Of a stretch of 64,000 bases of DNA, positions 11,610 through 22,849 are shown in pieces. The translations under genes and the position numbers were made by a program. This DNA comes from Chlorocebus sabaeus. Its lineage: Eukaryota > Chordata > Mammalia > Primates > Cercopithecidae. How positions within the stretch are numbered: the stretch's first letter is position 1; each line of letters begins with the position of its first letter. The DNA is taken from assembly GCF_047675955.1 (NCBI RefSeq), contig NC_132925.1, forward strand, positions 70,065,622 to 70,129,621. The letters are read 5' to 3'. The notes below the pieces were generated by a model. That model was given only the letters and a program-made list of their open reading frames with translations, had not been told where the DNA came from and made no database searches.

Positions 11610-12025
11610 TCTATTCATATCCTTTACAATCACCAGGTTAATCTTCCCTAAGTATCACTTAATATCTTACCCTTCTTTCAATAGCATCAGTTGCCTATTG
11701 CACATAGTCCAAGTTGGCATTTAAATATTTCTTCCATTTGAATTGAAGTTACTTTTCAGCTTTTTGCCCACTCCTCCACAAAAAGCCTACCTCTACCAAA
11801 CTAATCTAATTAACATCTCCTAAGAATACCCTACCATATTCTGCCTCTCTGCCTTAGAGCAAGCTTACTGTCTTGAAAAACTTTCAAACCCCAACCATCC
11901 TTCACATCCATTTCAAGTTCCTCATCCCCTATGAAGGCTACTAAATTATTCTGACCCAGGGTGATGTCCCTGATTTTCCTCTGACCTCCAAGAAAGTATT
12001 CCCAAGAAGACATTATCTATAGCTT
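11610..12025 (+). mobile_element. L2 LINE fragment, plus strand
   Basis: Contains CATAGTCCAAGTTGGCAT, CATATTCTGCCTCTCTGCC, TTTCAAGTTCCTCATCCCC and ATTATTCTGACCCAGG in the order of the L2 3' region (compare CTCAAATGTCACCTCC and CCTTCCCTGACC). Diverged. Confidence 0.5.
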
Positions 12026-12087
12026 CACACTGACCAACATAGTAATCATTAGCCTCATATGCTTATTTAAATTTAGACCATTGATTA

Positions 12088-12235
12088 AATAAAATTTAGT
12101 TTCTCAACCACACTAGCCACATTTCTAGTGCCCAGTAGCCACAAGTGGCTAGTGGCTGCCCTACTGGATAGCAAAGAGATGGAGCATTCTCCTCATCTCA
12201 GAAAATTCTGCTGAACATCTAGATCTATGCCATTT
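12088..12235 (-). mobile_element. non-autonomous DNA-type repeat, minus strand
   Basis: CACTAGCCACATTTCTAGTG, AGCCACAAGTGGCTAGTGGC and CTACTGGATAGC belong to a common human repeat built around CACATGTGGCTAGTGG. A plus-strand relative with the same landmarks is at 43705-44055. Family name not assigned. Confidence 0.55.
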
Positions 12236-12289
12236 ATTTGGCAGTTCATCATTGTTTCTGACTTTGGACTGGCTTTTCAACAGCCAATT

Positions 12290-12750
12290 CTCAACTCCCT
12301 TATTTCTTAGTTGCCTCCTATGACAGAGCCTGAAAAACTCAGACCTCTTTTTCTAGACTTCTTTGAAACTAGTCCTGTTCTTGTGACTCAGCACTGACCA
12401 ACGCAACCTAAAGGTATGCTTTTTGGGAGGGTTTCTGGACAAAACCTCTTTTATATGATAAAAGAGAGAAGTGTGTGTGCAAGGAGAGCTCTCTCATCAG
12501 AATATCCCTAATCTAATGTGAGGATGCCTTGTCTAAATCTACAGCGACTGTATTGTGGCCATGAGGAAAATGTCAAGACCATTCAGAGACCTACTCAGAG
12601 CCCTGAAAGTGATTAAACCACTGAATCAACTCTAGGACTGCCTACTTTTAAATATCTTAGTATGTGGTTAATCATATTAGTTTATTATTAAATCGTCTGT
12701 TAGTTAGCTTTTTGCTATTTGCAACCCTTGAACATTCCTGCTAATAAGAT
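12290..12750 (+). mobile_element. LTR-like remnant, plus strand
   Basis: The end reads TTAGTTAGCTTTTTGCTATTTGCAACCC and then CATTCCTGCTAATAAG, like the 3' end of the repeat class at 8150-9150 (AATAAA, then a TTGCAACC-type terminus). Weakly supported. Confidence 0.35.
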
Positions 12751-12829
12751 CATATTGTTAACACAGGGACCAGGTACTGGACTCACTACATAGCCCCTTT
12801 CTGAGTACAGTCCCACTTCCCTGACCTTT

Positions 12830-13345
12830 GTGGTTACAGGGACAGGGTTTCTTTAATGGTGATTGTATAATTTCACCTTGGCCTCCTGGCCACGGTTGGT
12901 TAGATCGGGACTGGGCATCTGACTCAAGCTAGGCTAATAAGCCCTAAGATTTGGAATTGAGACTCAGAAATCCCAGCACTTATTCGTCTTTTCTTCTGAA
13001 CTGGGGAAATACAAACTTTGGAGCTCTGGATAGTCTTGTTATGCCATGTGGACTGGGAAGCAGAGAAAGCTGGAATATGAGGAAATAAGAAAGAAGAAGA
13101 AAAGTGAGTTCAGATGGAGATGAACTCTTGGTTCTAGATAAGGCCTTGCACCATCACATTTTTGAAGTTTTGGGATCTACCTCTATGAAGAGATTTATAA
13201 TAATTTATTATTATAATATTTTATTACATACTTTTATTATATAATATTTTATATTATAATTTATAATTATTATAATAAATCCTTTTATTATAGTTCAAGT
13301 GGTGTTCCAATACTTTCAGTCCAGAAGAGTCCTAACTTTGATGTA
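12830..13345 (+). mobile_element. ancient LTR-like repeat, plus strand
   Basis: GGGCATCTGACTCAAGCTAG, AGAAAGCTGGAATATGAGG, AATAAATCC at 13277 and CAGAAGAGTCCTAAC follow the sense order of the repeat seen antisense at 8150-9150. The AATAAA region has been replaced by a long A/T-only expansion (13193-13281). Confidence 0.45.
13193..13281. repeat. A/T-rich palindromic stretch
   Basis: Nearly pure A/T, with only two C in about 89 bases. It contains the perfect stem-loop TTATAATAA / TTTA / TTATTATAA at 13195-13216 and further TTATAAT palindromes, so cruciform extrusion is plausible. The tract sits in the tail region of an LTR-like repeat. Confidence 0.85.
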
Positions 13346-13865
13346 CTAACTACACTGTCAGTATGATTACCTATATTTATGCCTTACCTCTTCAACAACA
13401 TTGCGAATACATTAAGCAAGAATATTTTCATGATGTCCCTTGGACCTACCCATAGCTCATAGAAGATGCTCAGTAAACTCAAGTGAGTTGATTTTTTTTT
13501 TTCCTTTGGAAAATAAGTAATGAGTGGCTCCCAGGCTGGACCACAGGCTTGTGAGAATTTCTCTCCCAAAACTCTCCAATCTTAGCCTATGTGAAAAAGT
13601 GTGTCATTTTAACAACAGCAACACTTCATTCTATATTTGTACCTGAAAATTACACTAGAAAGGTGAGAAAGAGAGAAATATAGTTCTTCATTTTTATCTC
13701 CAAGATACATCCAAGGCAGATCAATTTTTAAAAATTAATCTGGTAGTGTGATGTCAGTGACAATTTAAAAGGAAGTTTTGGGTCTTATTGAAAACTTTGC
13801 CTAATCTAGTCACACTGAGACTTGAGAATCATTTGCAGTGTATGGTATATGCAGTGTGATGTGTA

Positions 13866-13887
13866 TGTGTGTGTGTGTGTGTGTGTG
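13866..13887. repeat. TG dinucleotide microsatellite
   Basis: Eleven uninterrupted TG units, followed by CGCGCC. Confidence 0.9.
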
Positions 13888-14039
13888 CGCGCCTGCATGT
13901 GTATGTTCCCTTTGATGGCCCATAATTAAAGATGTTTGAACTAAAATAGGATATTACTGAGCTTACTTTAGCTGTTTTCATTTGCCTTTTGTTTTCCAAA
14001 TCATGCCAAAATCTAGGTCTTGAACCAATAGGAATTCTC

Positions 14040-14110
14040 ATTTCATTCATTTATTTAACATCCATCATTGAGTACCCAGTAGACACCAAAGATCCAAACA
14101 TAAAGAAGCC
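14040..14110 (-). mobile_element. short L2 3' end, minus strand
   Basis: TTTCATTCATTTATTTAACAT, then ATTGAGTACCCAGTAGACACC and CAAAGATCC matches the antisense extreme 3' end of L2. Confidence 0.45.
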
Positions 14111-14194
14111 ATAAGCTGTTTCATTAACATTTTTAAAGTGCTACAATTTAGAAAAGATCTCCTTTAACCCACTTCGCCATCCTAAGCTGTGAGC

Positions 14195-14310
14195 CTTGTT
14201 GATGTCCCCATGTTACAGGGGGTAGCTCTAAGGCTGAAAGTGACTTGCCCACAAGTGCACAACGAAGACTGGCAGAGGAAGTCCCAGAACCGAGAGCTCA
14301 ATTCTCTAAA
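14195..14310 (-). mobile_element. MIR SINE, minus strand
   Basis: TCCCCATGTTACAGGG, AGTGACTTGCCCACAAGTG, GGCAGAGGAAGTCCCAGAACC and CAATTCTCTAAATC follow the antisense MIR core. Head-to-head with the next MIR. Confidence 0.75.
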
Positions 14311-14349
14311 TCTTGGGTTTCTCCCTCTTTGTCTTGCAAGGAGGCATAA

Positions 14350-14498
14350 TGGCATAAATTTACAAAACACAGGCCATGGCATCAGAGTCAGATTCCTAGG
14401 TCCGCAATGTACTAGATGTATGACAAAGGTGAATTTCATTATTTCTCTAAGTCTCTGTTCCTTTAGCTATAAAACGGGGATAATAACAGTACCTATCA
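14350..14498 (+). mobile_element. MIR SINE, plus strand
   Basis: CATGGCATCAGAGTCAGATTC, TTCATTATTTCTCTAAGTC and TATAAAACGGGGATAATAAC are MIR sense landmarks. An Alu fragment cuts off its 3' end. Confidence 0.8.
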
Positions 14499-14588
14499 CC
14501 AGGCGTGGTGGCTCATGCCTGTAGTCCCAGCACTATGGGACGCTGAGGCAGTAGGGTTGCCTGAGGCCAGGAGTTCAAGACCAAAACT
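14499..14588 (+). mobile_element. 5' fragment of an Alu, plus strand
   Basis: CCAGGCGTGGTGGCTCATGCC through GGAGTTCAAGACCAAAAC: the first about 90 bases of an Alu, then an abrupt loss of similarity. A 3'-truncated Alu with no A-tail is not a normal insertion product, so a later deletion is likely. Confidence 0.85.
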
Positions 14589-14734
14589 GTTTCTAAATAA
14601 GTTACTTACGGCAAATAGAACCAGCTAATCAATAAAGACTCAAGGGCCCGTTATAGCCCCAGTATTGAGCAAAGTCCTCTGGGAGATGCTAATCAAAGCA
14701 ACACAGGGCTTAACTTTTAAAGATTTGATTCCTG

Positions 14735-14930
14735 GCTCCTTTTTGCTTTCCATGGGTGTTTGGAAAAATCATAATTTCTCTGCTTGATTTTTAATCTTGA
14801 AAAATAGGGATAATAACATGTTTTTCCCATGTCACAGGTGTTGTAAAAATCAGCTAGGATGATGTGTGTTAGAGCCATAAGTGGGCTAATGCCAATGTTA
14901 GCTATTGAAGGCAAGCAAAGGAGGGCATTT
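14735..14930 (+). mobile_element. MIR SINE, plus strand
   Basis: ATAATTTCTCTGCTTG, AAAAATAGGGATAATAACATG and GGTGTTGTAAAAATCAGCTAG are MIR-like in order. Confidence 0.6.
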
Positions 14931-15003
14931 TCACTTTGCACAGAAATGTTTAGCTTCAGTGTATTTATACATATTTAAAATTAGGAAAGGATTAGGGGTC
15001 CAT

Positions 15004-15364
15004 GTGGTCTCTACAGTGGGACAGTTACATGACTGCTCCTGCAGAGCAGGGCTACCCCACAGGCAGAGTAGCAGCTCAGGGTAGTTCTGCAGTCATATTC
15101 ATACCTACTCTTAATTGCTTGCAGATTAAGGAGCAGTTTTGCAGAAATTTCTAGGGAAAACATAGTAACTTTTGGGTTGTTGGATTACTGCCATGGAAAG
15201 GGGTGGTAACTCCTGGGTGTTGCCATAGCAATGATAAACTGACATGGCACCCGAGGGGGCATGTCTTATAGAAAGCTGCTTCAGCCCTTCCCTGTTTTAG
15301 CTAGTCCTCAATTTGGTCCAGTGTCCAAGCCCCGCCTCCTGAGTTAAGTCTCACCTCCACCTCA
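15004..15364 (+). mobile_element. LTR-like repeat, copy 2
   Basis: Longer copy of the element at 1-237. It has GCAGAGCAGGGCTACCCC, GTTGCCATAGCAATGATAAAC, CATGTCTTATAGAAAGC and TTGGTCCAGTGTCCAAGCC, ending at CCACCTCA. The 5' part not seen in copy 1 (15004-15130) gives its approximate start. No internal viral genes are present between the two copies. Confidence 0.6.
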
Positions 15365-15564
15365 GGACCTCTGGTCCTTTCCTAATTTTGAAGACAGTTT
15401 CTTTTCTCTTTCCACTTTCTTGCAACTCTTAGCACCTAGCATAATCAATTAGCCATAACCTAACCATTCTCCCCTGCTCTAGCTAGCTGCTTTTCCCTCC
15501 CACAGGATTTTATTACACATTGTCTGTACCAATCTGACCGCCTTCTTGTTTCCTAGAGTATGAG

Positions 15565-15835
15565 CTCTGCAGAAACTCTCAGACGGTCTGGGTAAAAATT
15601 CCAAGTCTATCCTTTACTGGCTGTGCAACTAAGGCAACTTACTTAACTCCTCTGTGCTTCAATCTATCATAGTTATCACCTCATAGTGTTTTTACAAGGA
15701 TAATGAGTTAATATATGTAAAGCACTTGGAACAGGCTGGTTTGTAGCTAGTGGCTGCTTATCATGACTCAGCCTTCAAAAACCCCAAGAGGTAAGCATTA
15801 CAAAACTAATTTTATAGACTGGGATAAGGATACAC
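15565..15835 (+). mobile_element. MIR SINE, plus strand, with a second small MIR piece
   Basis: CTTTACTGGCTGTGCAAC, CTTACTTAACTCCTCTGTGC and GTAAAGCACTTGGAACAGG are sense MIR landmarks up to about 15765. 15770-15835 (CCCAAGAGGTAAGCATTAC, TTTTATAGACTGGGATAAGG) reads as a short antisense MIR piece. Confidence 0.75.
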
Positions 15836-16494
15836 TGCTACTCTGGGAATTGTGAAGACACTGATTTCATTTATATTAGTAGCATATCCCCATAGGGGTT
15901 TTAAAAAAGAGACTAAAGCAATATTCAGGTTTATTTATAAATCTCAAGTAAATTATTCTCTAAGTATAATTAAGCACTTTTGAGAGTCCAATAGGAAACA
16001 ATTATTCACCACTAAATGGTAATCTTAATAATTCAAGATAATTAAAAAAAATCTTCCTCTGACTTATCCTCAGGGAGAGACAGCTTTTTCAAACAGCTGG
16101 GAGATGTTCTGTAAATCTCAGGTAATGTGATTCCTGTAATTCATTATTTATTTACGCACAGGCAGGCGCTGACTCAACAGGCAGGAGTTAGGCCATTACT
16201 TCATTACTCTCTCATTATTAATCTCATTACATACAATATCTCTATCCTGGTGACAGGTCCCCAGATTTTCTGGAACAGCTCCAATTTTAAAGATCTTATT
16301 ACTATCTCCCTCAAATTATCAAAATATCCTTTAAGGAAGTGTCAATATGAGAAGCCCAAGTCATCTCCCAGATTGACTGGAAATGGAATCATCTCTATTT
16401 TTAAATTATATATGCATGGATTTTTTCTTGGAAAATATCCCCACCAAGTCCCATAGATAGTAGAGGTGATAAATTTGAGAGCACAGCCATGAAA
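15836..16494. other. no recognised feature
   Basis: A 109-codon plus-strand frame at 16127-16456 has no coding bias, splice context or recognisable domain. No repeat recognised. Confidence 0.45.
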
Positions 16495-16650
16495 GATGTC
16501 TCAGTGTAGGGAAAACACCCAGATTCTGGAAACCGAGGATCCTGGGAAAGATTCTCCTCCTGCTGTTTTAGCTATGGGAATGTAGGCAAGTTGCTTAATT
16601 CTCTGGAGGCTCAATTTTCTATTTGGAAAGTGGAAGCCCTTAGGCACCTG
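16495..16650 (+). mobile_element. MIR SINE, plus strand
   Basis: ATGTAGGCAAGTTGCTTAATTC then TCTGGAGGCTCAATTTTCT matches the central MIR core. Confidence 0.65.
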
Positions 16651-16939
16651 CCATTTTCTTTTTTACTTCAAAGCAAAATGTTCAGGTTCATCTACAGTCC
16701 AGGAGCAAAAAAACAAAACCAAACAAAAAACCAAAAACCTGTGTTTTCATCTCAGACCAAGTCAGGAGTTCTTAGTTGAGGCTGGGCTGATATTTATCTA
16801 GTATGCAACAGTTAATAACAGCTGCCTTTCTGATCAGACTAGTCTGAGCTATTCTGTATGCTCATGCTCACACTGTTCTGAATTTGAAATATAGTGACTG
16901 TGTCCCTCTCTTCTCCTTCACCCCATGTCCAAGTAAGAG

Positions 16940-17145
16940 GGTTAAGATGCATGTGAGCTCCAGAGTCAGAGAGACCTGAGTATGAATCCTGACTGTGGTC
17001 TTGGGTAAGTCTTGTAAGTTCTACTGCCTTAATTTCCTGCTCTGTAAGGTGGGGACAGTAGTAAGCACGACTGAGCATTCAGTGAGCATCAAACTTGTTG
17101 TGGAATGCACATACCGAGTGTACGTTCACTGTTATTAGAGTGGGA
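16940..17145 (+). mobile_element. MIR SINE, plus strand
   Basis: AGCTCCAGAGTCAGAGAGACC, GAGTATGAATCCTGAC, TTGGGTAAGTCTTGTAAG and GCTCTGTAAGGTGGGGAC follow the MIR consensus closely. Confidence 0.85.
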
Positions 17146-17634
17146 ACAAAAAGCCTCAAAGTCTTCAGCTATACAATGGAAATAAAAATACTCATCTAAC
17201 AGGAGGATTAAAGGAAAACTTCACAATTGATTGGAAAGTTCACACCTCTGAAAAGGAAAACGATAACAAAGAAGAAGAAGAAATGAATGCAAAATTAACT
17301 ATTTGTCTCAGTAGTTAATAATATTAATCATATCAATGTAAATAAAGAATATTAATTTAACTAAATAAACTGTGATGGAACTATACTAATTAGGTGGGTG
17401 AAGGGGAAGGACAGATTGAAGACAGTTAAGTCCTCATCAACCTTTAAAAAAATCAATAATACTGCCAATCTTAATTAAGAAAGAGCAGCAAAAGCATATC
17501 ATTTAGAAATGTGAATGCAAATGTGGGAAGAAACAGCAAAATGTGTTGTGTATGGCTGAGGAACAGGATAGGGGCCTGGCAACTGCTGTTTCTTTTCTTT
17601 TCTTTTTTTTTTTTAACAAGCCTTTTAAAACCAC
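17146..17634. other. no gene; short GAA run
   Basis: A short GAA repeat lies at about 17270-17283, and a T-rich run at about 17592-17616. Nothing else is recognised. Confidence 0.45.
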
Positions 17635-18165
17635 ATTAGTTGGCATTATATTAGGCTGCAAGTAACAACAATAGTAACAAAGTGTACACAAATAACAAGA
17701 GCTTGAACAAGAGAAAGTTTATTCCTTGTTCAAGTAAAAGTCCATAGGAGTGGTTCAGTTCTGGGAGGGAAGATCCATTTCAGCAGTGCCCAGGGGAACA
17801 AGACTCTCCTCAGCTCCCCTTCCACCACCCTTAGGGAGGGGCCCCCATCATCACAGTCCAAAGCCACCCTCCTGTCAACAAGAGAGGAAAGGGAGAACAA
17901 AGAAGGCACATCAGGTGCAGTTTAGTTATCTCTTAGGGAGGGACCTTTGAGGCAACCATACCATACAACAGTTTTGTTTACATCCCATTGGCCAGGACTT
18001 ATCACATGCCCCTATTTATTTGCAAGGGAAGCTTTGATGCAGAATCTTTATTTAGGACAGCTGTATGCCTAGCTAAAAGATATCTTACTGTGGGAGAATA
18101 GAAAAATGGATATGGAGGGGGGGCAGCTAAAACTTATTCCCACAAACACTGCTGACTTTTGCACT
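17635..18165. mobile_element. ancient interspersed repeat, family not assigned
   Basis: AGGCTGCAAGTAACAACAATAG, AGAGCTTGAACAAGAGAAAG, ACATCCCATTGGCCAGGAC and TAAAAGATATCTTACTGTGGG are ordered landmarks of a common mammalian repeat. Its own name and orientation are not settled here. Confidence 0.45.
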
Positions 18166-18229
18166 ACTATTGTAACACTTCATCAAAGTAAAACCTAAAC
18201 ACAAATGAGATACAATACCATGTGTTATG

Positions 18230-18445
18230 TGGTGGGTAAGGCTCAGGCTTTAGGGTGAGAGGGCTGGGGTGTGAATCCTGGATTATACACTTAGCAACTC
18301 TATGATAACCTCTGGGCCTCCATTTCCTTCCCTGTGAAATGAGACTAAAAGTATGACCAAGATCCTGGGTTGATGAAAATAGCTGATGTTAAAAATTGCT
18401 TATAACAGTTTCTGATACGTGGTAAGCATTCCTAAAGTGTTTGTT
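18230..18445 (+). mobile_element. MIR SINE, plus strand
   Basis: GGTGTGAATCCTGGATTATAC, CTCTGGGCCTCCATTTCC and TGTGAAATGAGACTAAAAG are MIR landmarks. Confidence 0.8.
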
Positions 18446-19614
18446 GTTGTCATCATAAATACTCTACAATTATTAAAATAAACAAGTACATAAGCCTCAG
18501 ACATCTGAGGAAATCCAATCCAAGGACTAAAATAACAAACAGAACAATTGAATCTCTAGGAAAGATTCAGAGAATCATTCAAGGAATGGAACAGAAGATT
18601 GACACATTTTAATAAAGAGCTAGATTAATAGTATTCAAGAAACACTGCATGTATGAAACAAGAAATTAATGCACCAGAAGGACCAACCAGACAGTATTGG
18701 ATACAACTAACACAACTAACATATGGCCTCAGATTCTTTGGGCCTCACCAAAGTCAAAAACACACAGTAGATGTGTGGCCTCAGCCCCGCCTAACATTGC
18801 AGCAACTTCTTATGCTGTAGACACTTTTACCACCTGAGGCCAACCAGTCACACACCCATCATTCCTGGCTCCTTCCACTGTTCTGGAAATGGTGTGGGTT
18901 CTGGCTTCCTAAGAGGTTGCCAAAGGGATGAGATTATGACATAATTAACATTGGGGATGATTTAACTCCCAGTTGGGCAAACTAACTGGTGAGTGGTCAG
19001 GAAGATGCTGAACCACAGGAGACAGAATAAATATAAGTGTATTAATTTCATCTATTTGTTTTTTAAAAAAGTTAACTGGCATGTTCTAAGTTTTATATAT
19101 CAAAATAGGGATTTATATAGACTCTTCAATGCCCCAAAAGTAATCGGTAGAAAAAACATCAAAAACAGAGTTACAAAAATCGGACGTTGTTGGGTAATAA
19201 CAAGCCAGTAAGGAGTGAGTAGCTGTTTTTCAAAACTGAGAAATCAAGAACAAAAAGCAGAAATATGTTGTTTAAAGTTATAGTAGCTATTGTCAGAAAA
19301 AAAATCTGTTAAAAGAAATTATTTCTAGGTAGTGAGATTGAAAGAGATGTAATTTTCATATTATACTACACTATTTTTAAAAAAATTTATAATGTTCAAA
19401 TATTACATTGATATAGCTTCAGATACAGAGAATTACTTTTTTTAATTTGGGAAGAATATATACAGACTCTCATGTTGTGGGGTTAAGATTAGGGAAAGAG
19501 ATTTTGTCTTGGTTTTATTTCACCTAACATAATTTTGTATTGTTTGAATATTTATAATGATGACATCTTACATTGACAAATGAAGTGATTTTGGGAGAGA
19601 CATTGATATAGCAA
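18446..19614. other. no recognised feature
   Basis: AT-rich, with scattered short frames. No repeat family, gene or RNA recognised. Confidence 0.4.
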
Positions 19615-19775
19615 TGTATACAATGCCTGCCATGCAGTGAGCACATAGTCGGTGACTTCTTTTCCTCATCTGAGGCAGTTCAGCACTGTGATTGAGGATT
19701 GAATGACATGGCGTATGTGAAGCATTTAGCACAGCACTCGGTATTGCTCAATGAAACTGGTTATTACTATCACCC
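19615..19775 (+). mobile_element. MIR 3' ends, plus strand
   Basis: ATGCCTGCCATGCAGTGAGC and, again, AAGCATTTAGCACAGCACTCGG with GCTCAATGAAAC match the MIR 3' signature (AGCACAGTGCCTGGCACATAG). Possibly two overlapping fragments. Confidence 0.6.
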
Positions 19776-19934
19776 TGTTGTTGCTGATCTTCAAGCTTCT
19801 AGCTTTCAAATTCACTGAATCGAATCCAATCTGAAACAACTGGGTTTCACAACCCCATCTAAAAAGATTCCTTTCTTCTATCAATTTAGGGTCCAAAGAT
19901 TTTCCAAAGACTTTATGGCTAATCTTGGTTCCCA

Positions 19935-20090
19935 CATTCTCTTGTGATGTGCTTCTGAGCCTCTGAATTCTCATCTGAGAAATGGTGACATTATAACAAG
20001 ATCAAGTGCAGAGATTATTAGAAGGTTACATAAGATATTGTGTTTAACATATGGCACATAGTATTAAATCCTCAATATGTGAAAGCAAGT
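19935..20090 (+). mobile_element. MIR SINE, plus strand
   Basis: TCTGAATTCTCATCTGAGAAATGG, AAGGTTACATAAGATATTG and ATATGGCACATAGTATTAAATCC are MIR 3' half landmarks. Confidence 0.65.
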
Positions 20091-20429
20091 GTTGCTGTCA
20101 TGGTTACAAAGAGCCATGCAGCCACATCTAGCTAACATCTTGAAATCAGGAAAGGGAAAATGCCTTTACAAACAGTCCAAAGACAGATTCCTCAGACCCT
20201 CCTCTGTAATTGGAAGCAAAAGCCGTCACCTTGCAAATCCCTTAAGGCTGCAGTCATCACTAGGACATGCTGCCTCCCTGTGGAATTTCACAGACACAGT
20301 CATGAGACAGGCAAAGCTTCCAGTTCAGAATGTGGATGCCAAAAGCCAGAATCAGAAACGTTCCCCAGGCTTTCTAATTGTTTTGTTCACATATTATCCA
20401 TATTCAAGCCACAACTGTCACCTTTTCAA
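20091..20429. other. unique-looking sequence with a 116-codon frame
   Basis: A plus-strand frame at 20089-20439 (116 codons) overlaps another in a second frame. There are no splice-site pairs, no domain and no conserved-looking start context, so I read it as chance. Confidence 0.4.
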
Positions 20430-20700
20430 TGAGTGGTAGTCAGGCTACCCTATTTATAATAGCAATTCACAACCTACCCATTCTCATTCCCTTTCATGTC
20501 ACGCTAGTTTTTCCCCCTTTTCATTGCATTTATCACCTTTCAACACACTGTATCACTTATTTATTCTTATTGTTTATTTTCTGTCTTTCTTTGTTACTTC
20601 ACAGGTGCAAAAATCATTTTTTTAGTCTACTTTGATCTCAAGTGACTATAACAGTGCCTGACACATAGAAGGAACTCAGTATTTCTTGAATGAATGAATG
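20430..20700 (+). mobile_element. L2 LINE 3' end, plus strand
   Basis: CATTTATCACCTTTCAACAC, TTATTGTTTATTTTCTGTC, ATAACAGTGCCTGACACATAG and TTTCTTGAATGAATGAATG form the classic L2 3' terminus. Confidence 0.85.
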
Positions 20701-21220
20701 CTTTCTCCTATAACATGATATGAAATAGTTGGAAACCTTAAATATATTTTTTATTGTGCTGAACATATGCATGGAAGACCACAGGCCATGTTGTTCTTTT
20801 CTGACACAATTCAAATGCTAGAATGGGTATCATTCCAACAACCTGATCTCTGGTTCCTATACAGAAGTCCCAAGCACCCAACCAAACATTTCCTTCTGTA
20901 CTTGATCAGCAACGAAAATGCAGTGGCATAAACACGATGTCAGTTTTCACTTTCCCAGTAGATTCTGTGTGTGTGTGCATGTATGTGACCCATTCAAGAT
21001 TGTGAAGATGAATAAAATGTAGAAGGAAGACTAAATTCTTCTCTGATGATTAGAGGGTAAAAGAGGGAAGAACAAATTTGATGAATCTTCAAGTCCTTTA
21101 TCTTATATTTTTAGCCCATGTGAAAACCATTTTAAACCAGGGATTTAAAAAGCCTGGTCTGAAATGGAATGGGTATATCTGAGTGAGAACTGAATCATTT
21201 TCTGGTCTAACATAGCCAAT
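20701..21220. other. no recognised feature
   Basis: A short GT run lies near 20966. Nothing else is recognised. Confidence 0.45.
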
Positions 21221-21224
21221 TGGA

Positions 21225-21365
21225 GCACGCCTGTAATGTGAGGCTCTGAAGTCAGAGCTGAGTTCAAATTCCACCTTTGAAACCTCAGACCAGTTGCTTT
21301 AATTCCCCTGAGCCTCATCATCCTCACTGAGAATTAAATGGGATAATGAATTTGTAATACAATCA
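21225..21365 (+). mobile_element. MIR SINE, plus strand
   Basis: AGGCTCTGAAGTCAGAGCTG, GAGTTCAAATTCCACC and CCCCTGAGCCTCATCATCC. Confidence 0.75.
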
Positions 21366-21701
21366 TTTGGTGTTCCCCAAACCCTAAAATTCAGCTCTTT
21401 GAGTCTCTTTACCTTATAGAAAATTCTGGCTCAAGTTCACCATCCCCTCTATACATGACACCCAGGGATCTCTCAGTATTTTTAGTGGGGGAGTTGCTTT
21501 TCTTCCAGTAGCTTCTCTGATTTCCTGTTTCTTCTGTATCTTTTTCTGCCCCATGTTGAAGGAAATGTGGAATATTTCATTATCCATCCCTATAAAGAGT
21601 TGGTTAACACAAGACAATTCTGTGGCCCATGCCTAAAAATGGTTAGGGGCAGCAGAGGGTCATTATCTCCCAGCACAATACATCAATCAAGCCAACCTCC
21701 C

Positions 21702-22140
21702 TGCTATAGTTTGAACATCTGCCCCTCCAAACCTCATGTGAGAATTTGATCCCCAATAGTGGAGATGGAGCCTGGTGGAAGGTGTTTGGGTCATGGGGGC
21801 AGATATCTCATGCACAGGCTAATGTCTTCCTTCAGGAAGGGGAAGGTGTGAGTGAGTTCTCACTCTGTTAGTTCCTGTGATTGCTGGTTATTAAAAAGAG
21901 CCTGTCACCTTCCCCCATCTCTGCTTTGCTTCCTCTCTGGCCATGTGATGTGACCTCCGCACACACAGCTCTCCTTTGCCTTCTGCCATAAGTGGAAGCA
22001 GCCTGAGGTCCTCACCAGATGCAGACACGGGCACCATGCTTCTTGTGCAGCCTGCAGGACTGTGAGTCAAATAAAGTTCTTTTCTTTATAAATTTCCCAG
22101 TTTCAGGTATTCCTTTACAGCAACACAGAGTAAGACACTA
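21702..22140 (+). mobile_element. MaLR solo LTR, MST type, plus strand
   Basis: Begins TGCTATAGTTTGAACATC and has TTTGATCCCCAATAGTGG, TGTTTGGGTCATGGGGGC, CATGTGATGTGACCTCC and CAGCCTGCAGGACTGTGAG. AATAAA is at 22070-22075, and the element ends in AGTAAGACACTA. The length of about 439 bases fits a complete solo LTR; no internal MaLR sequence flanks it. Confidence 0.9.
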
Positions 22141-22568
22141 CCTGTACTTAAAGTCTCATTCGATATTTCCCTGTGGAAATTTGTCACTGGACATGTCACC
22201 ACTGGGGTCTTCCCCTTGCCACATTCCCAGACCTTGGTCACTTTTTCTTTCCTATAGTCACTTATCACCTCTTCCTAAAGGTTTGTGTTTTTAGCTCTTC
22301 AGCCCCCACCTTAACCCTGCACCTACCTCTTTATCTCCCAAGGCTCATTAAGGGGCTCTGTTCTAGAAGAAGCCATCTAACCCAGGACCTTTGTCCTCTG
22401 GCACAACAAAGCAGCCACAGAGCCTATGACATCTCATTTGTTATTTAATATGATTAAAATCTCAGATCTGGTTGGCAACTCCCTTTGCTCTCTGTATGAA
22501 GAAGGAAGAGGTAGATATATTTGTCCTTCCACAGATATAACTCACACCAGCACTATTAGAAGAAAAGT
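22141..22568. other. no recognised feature
   Basis: Overlapping 91-codon frames in two phases (22019-22448) run out of the LTR and show no gene features. Confidence 0.45.
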
Positions 22569-22569
22569 T

Positions 22570-22849
22570 GGCTAGGCATGGTGGCTCACACCTGTAATCC
22601 CAGCACTTGGGGAGTCTGAGGGTGGTGGATTACTTGAGGCCAGGAGTTCGAGACCAACCTGGACAACATGGCAAAATCCTGTCTCTACTAAAAAATACAC
22701 AAATTAGCCAGGTGTGGTGAGCATGCCTGTAATTTTAGCTACTCAGGAGTCTGAGGCACAAGAATCACTTGAACCTGGGAGGCGGAGGTTGCAGTGAGCT
22801 GAGATCACACCACTGCTCTGTAGCCTGGGAGACAGAGCAAAGCTCTGTT
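22570..22849 (+). mobile_element. Alu (AluS-like), plus strand
   Basis: GGCTAGGCATGGTGGCTCAC to GACAGAGCAAAGCTCTG, with both arms and the middle A-rich linker present. The usual A-tail is replaced by the purine tract that follows. Confidence 0.95.

Noticed and set aside
14189..14524. 111-codon plus-strand ORF overlapping two MIRs and an Alu
   Set aside because: MIR-derived sequence with no gene features; an equal frame exists on the opposite strand.
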